64,000 nt of DNA, from positions 372,001 through 436,000 of the forward strand of contig CP099428.1 of the NCBI GenBank assembly GCA_024114885.1. The letters run 5' to 3'. Source of the DNA: Septoria linicola (lineage: Eukaryota; Ascomycota; Dothideomycetes; Mycosphaerellales; Mycosphaerellaceae). The position numbers were made by a program, and so were the translations under genes. Positions 33,214 through 44,063 of the stretch are shown in pieces. Within the stretch, counting starts at the first letter, position 1; each line of letters begins with the position of its first letter. The notes beneath the pieces were generated by a model that was not told the DNA's origin, did not search any database, and was given only the letters and a program-made list of their open reading frames with translations.

Positions 33214-34510
33214 ATTAGTGGGGACGGATGCATTTGCGTGGACTTGCAGTTGTGCTGAGTGGATTGCGCCGAGGAAGCGCGACTTCAGTATGCATACTAT
33301 CGCAAGGTATGAACAGAACAGTGTTCACGTTGTGGTAGAGAAAACGATATAACACTGGAATGATAATGACGATGCAGAAAACCTCACAGTCGCTCAGTTT
33401 GTTCGTTTTCCATCGCTTGGGAATACTACCATTATTGGCGATCGCGATCCCAAGTCTTCCTTCTGTGGAAGAATCCTGCGAGCAGATACTATGTGCCGCC
33501 ACAGGTCGAGCGCAAGGCAGTGCGAAGACTCGAAGATATCAACACAAGCTGCAGTAGTAAACCCATACCCCAGCATAGTCCCCAGCAAAGCAAACCAAAA
33601 GCCAAGCTTACCATAAGCTTTTATTGCCCTCCCCCATCTTAGGTTTTTTCAATCTCATCTCAGCCCTGATATGCCAAAGTCCAAACAGCAGGCTAGCTCC
33701 TAGTATGTTCATTTCCCATCGCACAGCATTCTCCTGGGAAAAGAAAGGCAGATATGAGAGTTTGTTTGCCGTACCACACTGCTGTAAGCGAACAAACAAC
33801 TGACGCCCAGAAACAGTCCGTCAATCCGTGTGGCTGGTCCTGCAAGAGAATATCGACCTGCCTGGATGGAAGACAGACAAGGATTGTACTGTAACCTTGT
33901 GGAGAATGACAATGGATCGTTTAGTCAATCTGGCTGGCCGTTATTAGTAGCAGTGCACAGTAGTTGAACAAAGTTGGAGAGAAAGTCATGGCCAGACCCT
34001 GAATATGTTGCCTGCGCAGAACTGTGAAACGCCAACATGTCAAACTTTGTCGATCGATAAACAGGAATGATGCTGGTAGGATGAGTGGTATCTCCCAACT
34101 TTGATGGATGCAGGCAGATGTGAGAGGGAGGGGATGCTGGGAGGAGGGGAAAGGAGGTGGGTGTACAAGATTGATCGATTCTGCTGCGACTCCTGCGTGG
34201 AGGGTTTTTTCAATTCAGCATTCATTCTGGTCCGACCACAGTCACTCTTTTTGAATCCGAATCAACAGAATAGCTGCTATCACGACGCCTGGACGACTCG
34301 CTAGTCCGAGGAAAACGATCAAGAAAGAAAACTACGAGCATAAGACAAGACAAGACGAGACAGTATACCATTCTCCAAGACATAACTACGACGATATCCT
34401 GATCTTATCTTTCCCATCCACGAATAGCATCTCTTGCAAAGGTACAGCCCACCCTCACAGCTCCCACAACCACAACCAATCAACGAACTAACAAACCTCA
34501 GACAGTCAAA
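33214..34510. other. Intergenic and CA-rich 5' leader of the secreted-protein gene
   Basis: About 1.3 kb with no supported gene. The last 70 bp (34441-34510) are pyrimidine/CA-rich with CCAATCAACGAAC, typical of leaders of strongly expressed fungal genes. Confidence 0.5.
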
Positions 34511-35050
34511 ATGCACTTCCTCTCCCTGACAACCGCGCTCCTCGCAACCCTCTCAATCGCCGCCCCAGTCCCCTCAGTCCACATCGTAGACTCCTCCGCC
34601 ACAACACCAACCCTCCTCCAGACCCGCGAAAACGCAGCCAAAGCCGGCGGGCCCCTCGATATCCTCGGCTCGTTGACCAAGATCCTCCCTGTGGGTGGCC
34701 TCGGCGGTCATCGCCGCAGCATCGAAGCCCGCACAGCTGGTGGTCTGCCCGGTCTGGATCTGGTCGGCAAGCTGACAAAGATGCCCACCAAACTTCTGGG
34801 CGCGACCAGTGCTTTGGGAAAGCGTGAAGCTGAGGCTGAAGCTGTTGCGGGAGGTCCACTCGACTTTGTCACCAAGGGTCTGTTGAAAGGTTTGCCCTTG
34901 GTGGGTGGCCTGATGGGACAGGCGAGCAACCCGGGAAACAATGGTGCGACACCAAGTGCGCAGAAGATGGGGATGACTGGTGGAACTTCGCAGCAGCAAG
35001 CTGCCGGTGGTCTTGGCGGTGGTCTTGGCGGTGGGTTGCTGGGTAGGTAG
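34511..35050 (+). CDS. Secreted kexin-type repeat precursor (KEP candidate)
   Basis: Single exon, 179 residues. Residues 1-18 form a clear signal peptide ending in an AA-P site. The mature part has two related units beginning AGGPLD (45-50 and 113-118) and ending LPxVGGLxG-like (59-66 and 129-136), with a diverged middle unit (76-103). Between them are basic sites HRR (67-69) and KR (104-105). The KR is followed directly by EAEAEA, the arrangement in alpha-pheromone precursors, where Kex2 cuts and a Ste13-type dipeptidase trims. The C-terminus is Gly-rich (GGLGGGLGGGLLG). There are no cysteines. It may release short glycine-rich amphipathic peptides, or it may be a structural wall or surface protein. 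The repeat length and content do not match known pheromones. Function unknown. Confidence 0.82.
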   Translation: MHFLSLTTALLATLSIAAPVPSVHIVDSSATTPTLLQTRENAAKAGGPLDILGSLTKILPVGGLGGHRRSIEARTAGGLPGLDLVGKLTKMPTKLLGATSALGKREAEAEAVAGGPLDFVTKGLLKGLPLVGGLMGQASNPGNNGATPSAQKMGMTGGTSQQQAAGGLGGGLGGGLLGR

Positions 35051-35351
35051 ACACCGATGCTGCTACTGCTGTTATGACCTGCTTGTACTGCTTTGCTGTC
35101 ACTGCGGAAGTAGGGTGTTTGCTTGAACTTGCTGTATGCTCTGCCAATTGGAAGCTTTGATTGTACAATTATGACCTCGTGGTCGTTGGTGTTGTGTTCG
35201 TAGAACAAGGAAATGGCAATGCTGTCTTGTCGCTGTCAGGTCTCCGGGCGACTTTCCTGCTCAACTCGTTTGTGTTGAAAAAGTGTCTCGTCCCAACAAG
35301 TGTCGCTGCTGTTGGTCCTATCGTTCAAACTGTTCTTGCTGTAATCTATGC
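35051..35351. other. Short convergent intergenic
   Basis: 301 bp between convergent stops, presumably overlapping 3' UTRs. Nothing else was seen. Confidence 0.4.
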
Positions 35352-37454
35352 TCATGTGCCCACAGCGCATGAAAATGGCGCGTAGTTGTCCGCACTCAGA
35401 GTCACCATAGTCTGTATGCTGCCATACCCTCCAAACCCGATCATTACGCAGTTCAGAATGAACAGGATGATCGCTGCAGCCCAGACTGATTGCACTTTCC
35501 GCGTCGCATGCTTTGGCATGGTAAACATTCGCCACCAATTCCACGTGGATCTCTCCCGTGCCATGAGCTCCAGACTCTTCGCGGCGGTGTCATCCTCTCC
35601 TGCATTATTGAATTCCACTTCCGTCATTGCAAATCCGTGATGGCACATGTACATCGCAGTCATGGAAGGAATGCCCAAGGTGATCCAGGTTCCACTAATT
35701 GCTCCAATCAAAGCGAGAAGCGGCGAGAAGTACGGCAGGACATTGGCCAAGATGAATGCCAGCGCCCATAGGATGACCACTATTCCGACCCAAGAGATCC
35801 AGGATCGTAAAGAAATCTCGTCAGCTGCTTTGGGCTCCTTCTTCACGCTCTCCCAGAACCAAGCCTGAATTCTTTTGCAAGCGAGAAGTCCTGCAATGAC
35901 TCCAGCGACCACGATTGTCGGCGTTGCGATGCCGTACGAGAGCTTTGCGAAGAGCGGTGCTGCTGAGCTAAGAGCTGGAGAGCCAACATCTGCGCCTGCA
36001 TAATAGTAGATGACAATGGCAACCACCATGTAGAGAGAGCTCATGCTGACGTTTGTCGCGATGAGTGATTTGCGAAAGTCTTCTGGCTTGTCCATTTCAG
36101 CCATGACTTGGAAATATGCGAGGTGACCGGTGAACGAAACGAGGACATTGCTGAGGGACATCATCCAGTCTGCCGTTGCAACGCCGGTGCTAGGTGGCGC
36201 GATATCTGCAGTCCCCTGGCCTTCACCAATGATGGCTATATCAATCATGGCAATGAGGGTCGCTGTGAGGATGGATAGACAGGCTAAAGATATGTAAGCC
36301 TGTGCAAGCTTCTCAGGAGGCTTCTGTACTTACAGATGGCTGAAAGATACGAGTTCGATTTGAAAGTTCGAGGAAGAGTGCAGGCCAAACAAATGATGAA
36401 ACCAATCACCTTGAACACGACAGTGCACTTCCAGCTGTCACCAGCTACGGTGTTGGCCATCGTGCTGAATGTTAGAATGTGCGCGGCCATAACGAAGATC
36501 AGCAGCAGCTGGAACAGTACTTCAGCGATCCACTGTCCGGGTCGGCCAGCGAGCACGTAGCCTGCTTGTCCGAAGCCCTGCACATGAGGATACCGCATGC
36601 GGAAGTAGTAGAGCATGAATCCTGTGGCCAGTGTGCATAAGCCAAAAATCATTATGACGAGTGCGCCTACAACAAGGCCCATGTCTGCCACTGATGCGGG
36701 AAGAGATAGGATACCAAGAGAAACTGTCTCCGCAATCAAGACTGAAGATGTCAGTAGGAGTCCACAACGCACTGATGTCGATGCCCATACTCAACGTAGC
36801 TTGAATCCAGTTCACTTTCTTGTGAGTAATGGAAGCGGGCACGACTTCGCCATGGCCCAGTTCACTTCCATGCTCTGGTTTCTCCATCCCGGATCCAGAA
36901 TTCTCAGTGCTGCCAGTGTTGCTATTGACAGTGAACAGCTTCTTCCCAATGATTCGATCGCGCCAAGACATCTTGTCCGAGGATCCTGAAGCCATAGGGC
37001 GTTTCTGTTGGTGGTCCGCGGGCACCTCAACAACCTCGGACACGGTTGTGGTGGTTCGCTTAGCAGCGGGAACGCTTCCTTGGGCCAACCCGTAGTATGC
37101 CAAACCTGGCTGGTATTGCGCTTGAGGACAAGGAGTGGATTCTGGCTGTGGATATTTGGGCTCTGTGCCTGCTCCTTCGCTATTCTTGACCGCGACTTGA
37201 CGGGTGCGCTTGCTAAGCCCTTTGTCTGCTTCTTGAAGCCCGTAGTAAGTAAGGTTGGTGTTCTCGGAAGGTAGTCTTGGTTGATCCTGTCTTATTGACG
37301 CCTGTGGAGCCTCTGACGGCTTGGGTTTATCGCTTGATGACTGGTCCTGTGGCAATGATGGAAGTGAGGTCAAGTTTCTCTCTCCCGACACCGGGGGTTC
37401 GCACTCCGAAAGTACGGTGCGTGTTGGAAATGCACTCTGGCACTTTTTAGTCAT
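35352..37454 (-). CDS. AAAP-family amino-acid transporter with long N-terminus
   Basis: Three exons (36791-37454, 36334-36741, 35352-36283) with 49- and 50-bp introns; 667 residues. The transporter core from about residue 215 resembles the neutral amino-acid permease type (Mtr-like): LIAETVSLGILSLPASVADMGLVVG in the first helix, then FKSNSYLSAI, LVSFTGHLAYFQVMAEMDKPEDFRKSL and a final YGSIQTMV near the C-terminus. About eleven membrane segments are expected. The first 210 residues are hydrophilic and contain two spaced copies of a 15-residue YYGL...KRT segment (70-84 and 120-134). An inner start (for example the Met in KRPMASGSSDKM, or the next Met after it) cannot be excluded. Substrate and membrane (plasma or vacuole) are unknown. 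Confidence 0.88.
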
Positions 37455-38629
37455 TTTATGTCATAGCCCGAAGTGGACCCGCAGTGGTGGAAATTTCTGA
37501 AAGCGAAGGGTCTTGCGTGCAGGATATCTGTGTGAAACAAGTGCACTATTTGCAGTGAGCTGAATAGCAAAGGTAAGTATCCTTCTTGCGCGAATCAACT
37601 TGGTTGTCTGGCAGGCGTGGACATGTATCATATTATATCAGTCCAGAGCCGCTGGGTGGACCGACAAAGTTTCCCGGTACTCACGTAGGCGCAGCCTATG
37701 GAAAATGACATATTTGCCATGATTGCAGCTTGGTTCGGTACGGCCAGTCGTGGAGCAGGTGTACAGCTTTGCAGTCTGCTATTCGTGAATAAGTTCATGC
37801 CAGGAACAAATTGGGGGCTGACAGACGCAGCTGATCGTCTTAATAACAGCTACGCCGGTGCTTCACACAGCCCGGATCGTCTAGCATACGTGACTGACTG
37901 CAAGCGAAACTCTTGGAGTGGCGTTGTTCGCAGCAGTTGTATGTCATGTTTCGATTCGCTGCAAGATAGGATCCAGCTGCATTCTGGCGACAGATGGTCT
38001 CCGCGCGAATCTTCCAGTTACTAGAGAGGTCACGTCAGTACCAACATGTCTCGAAAGGGTCGGCTCAAGTGGTGTGAGCAGAGACTACTACTGATGGTGG
38101 CCGCGAGACGTGAGTATGCATCCATCGCCGCGCCCTTCAGCATCATCTCCACTTCGTGAGGTAAGGAGTCTTAAGCCGATGGTGCCTGATTGAGACGGTG
38201 GGTCATCGAATGCGCTGTCATGATACTCGCATCGCCACGGGCAGTTGTGCTCGCCCGAGTTGGCATGGTGGTCAATGTCAAGTAGCAACCAGTTCCGTGC
38301 CATTATTGACACGTGCCTTGGTGAAGAAGAGGAGCGCGGCCCCGGAGATGCCGCGTTAGCGCGAACCACGAAGAGGAGCTTGGACGTCGTTGCTTTCGAG
38401 CTTGCTTTGATAAACAACTCCAAGGATGGCGCAAAGAGCCGCACCTGCCACACAGGTGGCCCCTAGACGACTCGGCGTGGTGACACCTTTTCGCGAGAAG
38501 CAACTGTATTGTTTACTTCCGTCCTTTCTACAGCGCAATCCATAACTTGTCTCTGTATCTTCTCGCTGGTAGCTTTCCTTTCAATCAATCGCAACCACAA
38601 ACCTTGACTCCTTGAGTTCGTCTTACACA
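37455..38629. other. Intergenic, nothing recognised
   Basis: About 1.2 kb between divergent transporter and peroxiredoxin genes. A 108-codon frame at 37698-38024 has no recognisable features. The promoters of both genes lie here. Confidence 0.4.
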
Positions 38630-39480
38630 ATGGTCGAGCTCCGCAAGAGGAAGGAGGCCCCGCCTCCACCGCCTCCAGCAAAGAAGCGGGCGCCGTCGAA
38701 GTCCAAAGCGAAGAAGGACGCGCCCAAGGTAGAAGAGCCTGCGGAAGTTGCCAAAACGCCAGAGGTTGCTGTTGATGATGCGCCTGCTGCAGAGGCTTCG
38801 TCTGAGGCAGCTCCAGCGGCCTCGAAATCTGGTCCACCAAAGGTCGGTGAGAGCATTGAGCTCGAGGGGTTTGGCGGCGAGGTCCAAACACACGGCGAAG
38901 AGACTACCACTCTCGCGAAGCTGGTCGCGGACAGCAAGGCGGGAGTGGTGCTCTTCACCTACCCCAAGGCGAGCACACCAGGTTGTGAGTAGTCCCTAAT
39001 ACTCAGGCACGACCGAAGCATAGCTGACGCGTAAACGAAGGCACCACGCAGGTTTGTCTCTTCCGAGACGCTTACGATGATCTCAAGGCTGCAGGACTGA
39101 GCATCTACGGTTTGAGCAATGACTCTCCCAAGGCCAACAAGAACTTCGTTGAGAAGCAAAAGCTACAATATCCGTTGTTGTGCGATCCGAAGCGAACGTT
39201 GATTGGCGCCATTGGGCTAAAAAAGGGACCAAATGGCACCACTCGTGGTGTGTTTGTGGTGAACAAGAGTGGAAAAGTATTAGCGTCTGAGCCTGGTGGA
39301 CCGGCACCTACGCTGGAGGTAGTGAAGAAAGTTGTAGCCAGCTTTGGTGGCGACGCTGCTGCTGATGGGCTGAAGAAGGCGGAGAAGACTGTCGATGGTG
39401 AGGACAAAGCTGCGGCAGAGACGGCGGCAGACGTAGCTGATACGGCGCAGAAGCTTGATGCCGCGGACTCGAAGTCGTGA
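38630..39480 (+). CDS. Nuclear-type PrxQ/Dot5 thiol peroxidase
   Basis: Two exons with a 56-bp intron (38985-39040) that splits the active-site cysteine codon; 264 residues. The first 60 residues are Lys/Pro-rich with KKRAPSKSKAKK, a plausible nuclear localisation signal. The AhpC/TSA domain includes VVLFTYPKASTPGC with the peroxidatic Cys at 119, followed by TTQVC with the resolving Cys at 124, the five-residue spacing of the PrxQ/BCP class. It then has FRDAYDDLKAAGLSIYGLSNDSPKANKNF and DPKRTLIGAIGLKK. Yeast Dot5 is the nuclear member and reduces hydroperoxides with thioredoxin. An Ala/Lys/Asp-rich C-terminal tail of about 50 residues extends beyond the core domain. Confidence 0.92.
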
Positions 39481-40041
39481 GGGTCAAGTGCGAATGCAGG
39501 TGTGTGCCAGGTATGTGTTTGAATGTCTCAGACCATTGACGAAGCTGAGGTGTGGTGCAGTGGTGTAGTTGAGCCCGCCGAGTGGTAGTATGAAATGTGA
39601 TGACTTGAAGAGAGTGAGACAGATGTTTGTCTTTGTCTCAAACCCAGCCGTGGTGAATGTGTGCAGTGTGAGATATAAGAGCTGACTGTCCAGGTGGCCA
39701 GAAAGTGGTAACAAGTCACGACACGCAGCTTCTCCGAACGCAACGATGCAGATCCGTCTCGACAGCACTTTCCTGCATACAACTTGGCAGAATGGACCAT
39801 AAACAAAGAGTGCGCACCATGTTTGCGCGCATCAGACGTCCTCTTGGTGAGTTTCCCATCTCTTCACAGCATAGAAAGGTAGAAGCAGTGGTCGCTCAAG
39901 CACATTCTGGACATCTCTTCGACGAGGTGAAGCACAATCAGACGCACTTGACAACCGCTTCGCGCGCTAGCGCCAAGTTTCAGTTATTCTGCTTCGCGCC
40001 TTCCACTTTACAACACAACATTCTGACACCTCACCGCAGTC
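39481..40041. other. Intergenic
   Basis: 561 bp between tandem genes. No supported feature was seen. Confidence 0.4.
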
Positions 40042-40920
40042 ATGGTAGAGTCACCAGCCAAACGCAGGAAAATCTCCAACAACGACACAGACGAGCAAGG
40101 CGGAGTCGCAGTCGAGATACCACTATGCGAGCGAACTGTTTGCGCGCTGATCTCGCCGGAAACGACGCCGAGTGCAACATTTGAAGGTGAGAATGAAGCG
40201 CGAGCGGTAGCCATTCAGGTCGTCACAGAGCAAGCGGCGCTCTCGACGATCATCACTCAGAGCAACAGGTACCTCAGCCCAAAGACGACATGCTGGAAGC
40301 ATCCCAAAGGCAAGACCAATTCGCTCAAAGCGCCGTGCGAGAATTGTGCAGACTTGCTCGAAGACCAAGAGCCTCCTCTTGGTTCCTTGTGCACATTCGA
40401 GTTCCGCCTAGGAACCCTCAAGCCCGTTCCAGCTCTCAAGCGTTGGCTTCTCAACCCCAACTTTTCCTTCGACGGCAGTTACGCTGACCGTAGAGAGGAA
40501 TTGACAACGATCCTAAGCAACGGTCACATTACCTCTGAGGAAATGCGTGTCGCGATCGCCTTCGCAAGCAACCAGATCATGCTATCGCACGAGAGTATCT
40601 CCGCGCTTTACAACTACCTGCTTCGTTGGCCATACGTTAAGAACCGCGACCCAATGCCCGAAGCAGATGATCCGCGCAGTTACCCTAACAAGGCAGCCAC
40701 CGAGGCAATGAGTGACCAGGATCTCTATTGGTGGTTGAGCAAGTCTGCCATCGAGGTCGACTACTTGCACAGAATGGAGGAGGATCTGTGGCAGGAGATT
40801 CTGGAGGAGAAGTGGGATGATGCTAAGTTTGGGAACGTGAGCGAGGTTACGGAGCTGTTGCGACTTGGCTTTGTGACCAAGGCAATGGTTGGAGAGTACT
40901 GCGGCGTGCCTGATGTTTGA
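40042..40920 (+). CDS. Conserved-looking hypothetical protein
   Basis: Single exon, 292 residues. I do not recognise the family. The N-terminus begins with a basic motif, SPAKRRKIS, like a nuclear localisation signal. Residues about 85-105 contain CWKHPKGKTN...CENC, a possible Cys/His metal site (C-x2-H and C-x2-C). The C-terminal half is helical and acidic, rich in Trp and Tyr, with WWLSKSAIEVDYLHRMEEDLWQEILEEKWDDAKF. Codon use and context are ordinary, and the start has a good CACCGCAGTCATGG-like surrounding, so expression is likely. Confidence 0.75.
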   Translation: MVESPAKRRKISNNDTDEQGGVAVEIPLCERTVCALISPETTPSATFEGENEARAVAIQVVTEQAALSTIITQSNRYLSPKTTCWKHPKGKTNSLKAPCENCADLLEDQEPPLGSLCTFEFRLGTLKPVPALKRWLLNPNFSFDGSYADRREELTTILSNGHITSEEMRVAIAFASNQIMLSHESISALYNYLLRWPYVKNRDPMPEADDPRSYPNKAATEAMSDQDLYWWLSKSAIEVDYLHRMEEDLWQEILEEKWDDAKFGNVSEVTELLRLGFVTKAMVGEYCGVPDV

Positions 40921-41334
40921 ATGGAGTGGAGCAGGTCTAAGAGGACGGAACGCGCGGTCTTGCATCGAGGCCTACATTTCGCGTCCGCGTTTTGCGTGTT
41001 GTTGGCGGCACATTTTCACATGCTTGAGGCATGAAATTGACTGCCTGATTTGCGGGACTCGCAAGGTGCGTCATTGATGAGCGAATGAATGAATGGAATT
41101 GTTTTCTACGAAGCTCCAAGTGTGCAATTACAAGCACTCACTTCATTTGATGCCCTTTCGCTGTTGATATCTTGTTTTCCCTCATGCAGTAGTCAAGTGT
41201 GAAACATCGTCATCTTGCAGCGGCGAGCCAGATTGAGGCACCGCAGAACTATCCAACGACAGACCATAACATTGAAAGACAGTCTGCAATATCTTATGCC
41301 CTGCTGAAGAATTTGCGTGGATCAGAACTTCATA
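40921..41334. other. Intergenic
   Basis: 414 bp between tandem genes. No supported feature was seen. Confidence 0.4.
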
Positions 41335-43623
41335 ATGTCATCACGCGCTCTGCGTAAAGCGCAACGCGAGAAGGAGGAGCAGGAGACGCTCAAGCGACTG
41401 GAACAGGAAGCACAAGCACTGGAAGAAGAGGAAGAAGAGTCCGAGGCGGAAGATTTACTGCCAGCGCCCAAGAAGAGCGCGTTTGAGCTTCTCAAGGAGC
41501 AGGAAGATGCTGAGGATGGCCAAGACGATGAAGATGAGGACGACGAGCAGGACTCGATACCAGACGAGCAGGTAGCATCGGCGCCGAAGACCACCGCGGC
41601 AAAGAAGAAGAAGCGGAAGAAGAAGGGAAAGAAGACAGCAGATCCGCAAGACAATGGGCAGGCAGAGGCAGCTGGGGGTGCCGATATGGATGAGATTGAC
41701 GCTGCACTGAAGGCGCTGTCTACCAATGGCAACTCTGCGCAACATGCCACGGCTGCCGGTGTGGATCATACTCTGGATGAGGCGAATCGTCTGCTCGCAG
41801 TAGACACATCACATCTGCACGCTGCCAACGAGATGCGACGACTCTTTGGACGAGCTGCGTTGGAAGCAGAGCGTGAGGAAGATGCGCCACCACGGCAGGC
41901 GATGGGTGGCAATCGACGACGGCAGCGGCAGACGGGTCTGAGGGATGCGTTACGAGGGCAGAGACAAGATGGTAGATCTGGTCTGTCAGCGATGGCTCTT
42001 CGGAGGAACGTCTTCATCCAAGGGAAAGAGGATTGGCCGCAAGCGACGAGTGGCGGTTTGGGCATGGAGGTGGAGGAGAAACGTGCAGATGGCACAGTTC
42101 TATACAGATTCGTGCACAACACCGGCTACCAAGACGTACAGTCACAATTCGAGACCTGCGTCGCATCCATGGACCCACAACGTATGGTCATGCTATTGCA
42201 GCATAACCCATACCACATCTCGACACTTTTGCAGGTTTCCGAGATCGCGAAGCAGGAACGCGATTTCACTACAGCTGGCGATCTTCTTGAGCGTGCTCTG
42301 TTCTCGTTCGGACGAGCTCTACACAGCACGTTTGCAAAAACTTTGTCAGAAGGCAAGGCACGACTTGACTTCCGTCGGCCAGAGAATCGAGAGTTCTGGC
42401 TTGCTAGCTGGCGTTACATGCAGAACTTGACCATGCGTGCTACATACCGGACGGTCTACGAATGGACGAAAATGCTTCTCTCACTCTCGCCGCAGGACGA
42501 CCCTTACGCTCTGTGGCTCGTCCTCGATCAGTATGCGATGCGATCAAAAGAGAATATTGACTTTGTCAACATTAGCCGCAATGCCATCTTCAAGTCGGTG
42601 CATGAAGGCATGCCGAATGTACAGCTGAGTCAAGCATTGGCTGAGTGCAAGGCAGGCGACAAGGGCAAAGGCCAGCAGCTGCTCTTCTCAGTGATCGGAA
42701 AGTTTCCCTGGTTCGTGGCTCGACTAATGCACGAGCTCAGCATCGATGCCCCTCCGGCTGTCTGGGGCAAAGAAGCTGGATCACCAAAGGAAAAGCTCTT
42801 CGCTGAACTGTACGCAACACGCGCCAAGGACTTGTGGAACACACCTGAGCATACTGCTCTGTTGCTCGAGACGGCGAGTGCTGTGCCAGCAGAGACGCCA
42901 TCCGGACCTACCGATATGTCTGAAGTTACAACGAATGTGGCCAGACATGTCATCCTGTCAGATACTCCTGCCTTGATCGCTCTCGTGCCCAGGGAATACA
43001 CAAGTCAGCTCGAGAGCTCTTCCGACCCTCTGCCACCTCACGATTCCATTTCCTCGTATCACATCGAGCAGCGTGCGCCACAGCTTCCGCGGTCTGGTGG
43101 GCGAGGCCAACAACAAGTCCTGGCTGCTCTACAGCAAGCACTTGCACGCATACCTCAACGAGACCCTCACCACGACGAGATCCAGACACTAGGACGCTTC
43201 TTCAGAGACCTCTTCCCATGGTACGACCAACGATTCGATAACTCGACAGCCGATGTCGATGCAGACGAAGATGCCCCTACCAACGCCGAAGAGATGATGA
43301 CGCAGGTCCGCGAAGCTGGCAGAGAAAATGCATTTGAAGAACATGCCAGACGCTTGATTACGCTTCGTGGTGGTGCTCAGCCGGAACTGGATCTCGAGCG
43401 CGTACGTCGGATGCTGACTGACGGCGCACTGCTCGAGCCAGAGCAGCGTGGCGGGCAGGAGCTGCATCAGCTTGAGCAGCTGTTGGCAGACGTTGGTGCT
43501 GGCGGCGGCGGCGACCAAGATGCGTTGGCGCAGATAGCTGCTGCCATGGGTGGTCAAGGTCCACAAGATCTTGATGACGACAGCGAAGGGGACGAGTTCG
43601 ATGTACCGGGTGGCTTCCGATGA
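41335..43623 (+). CDS. RQC1: Ribosome quality control complex subunit 1 (TCF25 family)
   Basis: Single exon, 762 residues from the ATG at 41335 (MSSRALRKAQREKEE, the usual family start). The N-terminal 120 residues are a mix of acidic runs and KKKKRKKKGKK. The TCF25 core follows, including QSQFETCVASMDPQRMVMLLQHNPYHISTLLQVSE and DDPYALWLVLDQYAMRSKENIDF, both strongly typical. Rqc1 works with Ltn1, Rqc2 and Cdc48 on stalled 60S subunits to tag and extract incomplete chains. The C-terminal tail is acidic and Gly-rich. UFD2, another Cdc48-linked factor, lies 8 kb away, probably by chance. Confidence 0.93.
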   Translation: MSSRALRKAQREKEEQETLKRLEQEAQALEEEEEESEAEDLLPAPKKSAFELLKEQEDAEDGQDDEDEDDEQDSIPDEQVASAPKTTAAKKKKRKKKGKKTADPQDNGQAEAAGGADMDEIDAALKALSTNGNSAQHATAAGVDHTLDEANRLLAVDTSHLHAANEMRRLFGRAALEAEREEDAPPRQAMGGNRRRQRQTGLRDALRGQRQDGRSGLSAMALRRNVFIQGKEDWPQATSGGLGMEVEEKRADGTVLYRFVHNTGYQDVQSQFETCVASMDPQRMVMLLQHNPYHISTLLQVSEIAKQERDFTTAGDLLERALFSFGRALHSTFAKTLSEGKARLDFRRPENREFWLASWRYMQNLTMRATYRTVYEWTKMLLSLSPQDDPYALWLVLDQYAMRSKENIDFVNISRNAIFKSVHEGMPNVQLSQALAECKAGDKGKGQQLLFSVIGKFPWFVARLMHELSIDAPPAVWGKEAGSPKEKLFAELYATRAKDLWNTPEHTALLLETASAVPAETPSGPTDMSEVTTNVARHVILSDTPALIALVPREYTSQLESSSDPLPPHDSISSYHIEQRAPQLPRSGGRGQQQVLAALQQALARIPQRDPHHDEIQTLGRFFRDLFPWYDQRFDNSTADVDADEDAPTNAEEMMTQVREAGRENAFEEHARRLITLRGGAQPELDLERVRRMLTDGALLEPEQRGGQELHQLEQLLADVGAGGGGDQDALAQIAAAMGGQGPQDLDDDSEGDEFDVPGGFR

Positions 43624-44063
43624 GATCTCACACTGCGAGTGCTATTGGGCCTGAGGCTTTTCGGCAGTCTTAATGAGATCCCGTGGCCAGAATATTGCAT
43701 TACACTTATGGCACAGCTTATGTGGCGGTCTGTCGGACTTACTAAACCCAGGCACACGATACATCTTGTGGCAATTCTGTCTCCCAGACAAATTATCGGC
43801 ACTACTACTGCTGCATTGTGTATGATCATTGTGCTGCGGCCGCGCACGATGGAGTACAAACATCATCGCACGACGTTGTGCGTCACACGACAGGTCACCG
43901 TCATGTACTGGATATGTATCACAGCCGGGCACTGACAGCTTCAATAGTGTCACAGCATATGTTCAGTGTAGATCATGCTACACAAGTGTCCATCGCAGTG
44001 TTTCGAATTACTCCGTTATTGTCAACTGGACCATCCAAGAGCTCACTTCTCTATGATCATAAC
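43624..44063. other. Intergenic
   Basis: 440 bp. An in-frame open stretch extends upstream of the next gene's chosen ATG to about 43818, so an earlier start or 5' exon for that gene could lie here. Confidence 0.4.
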
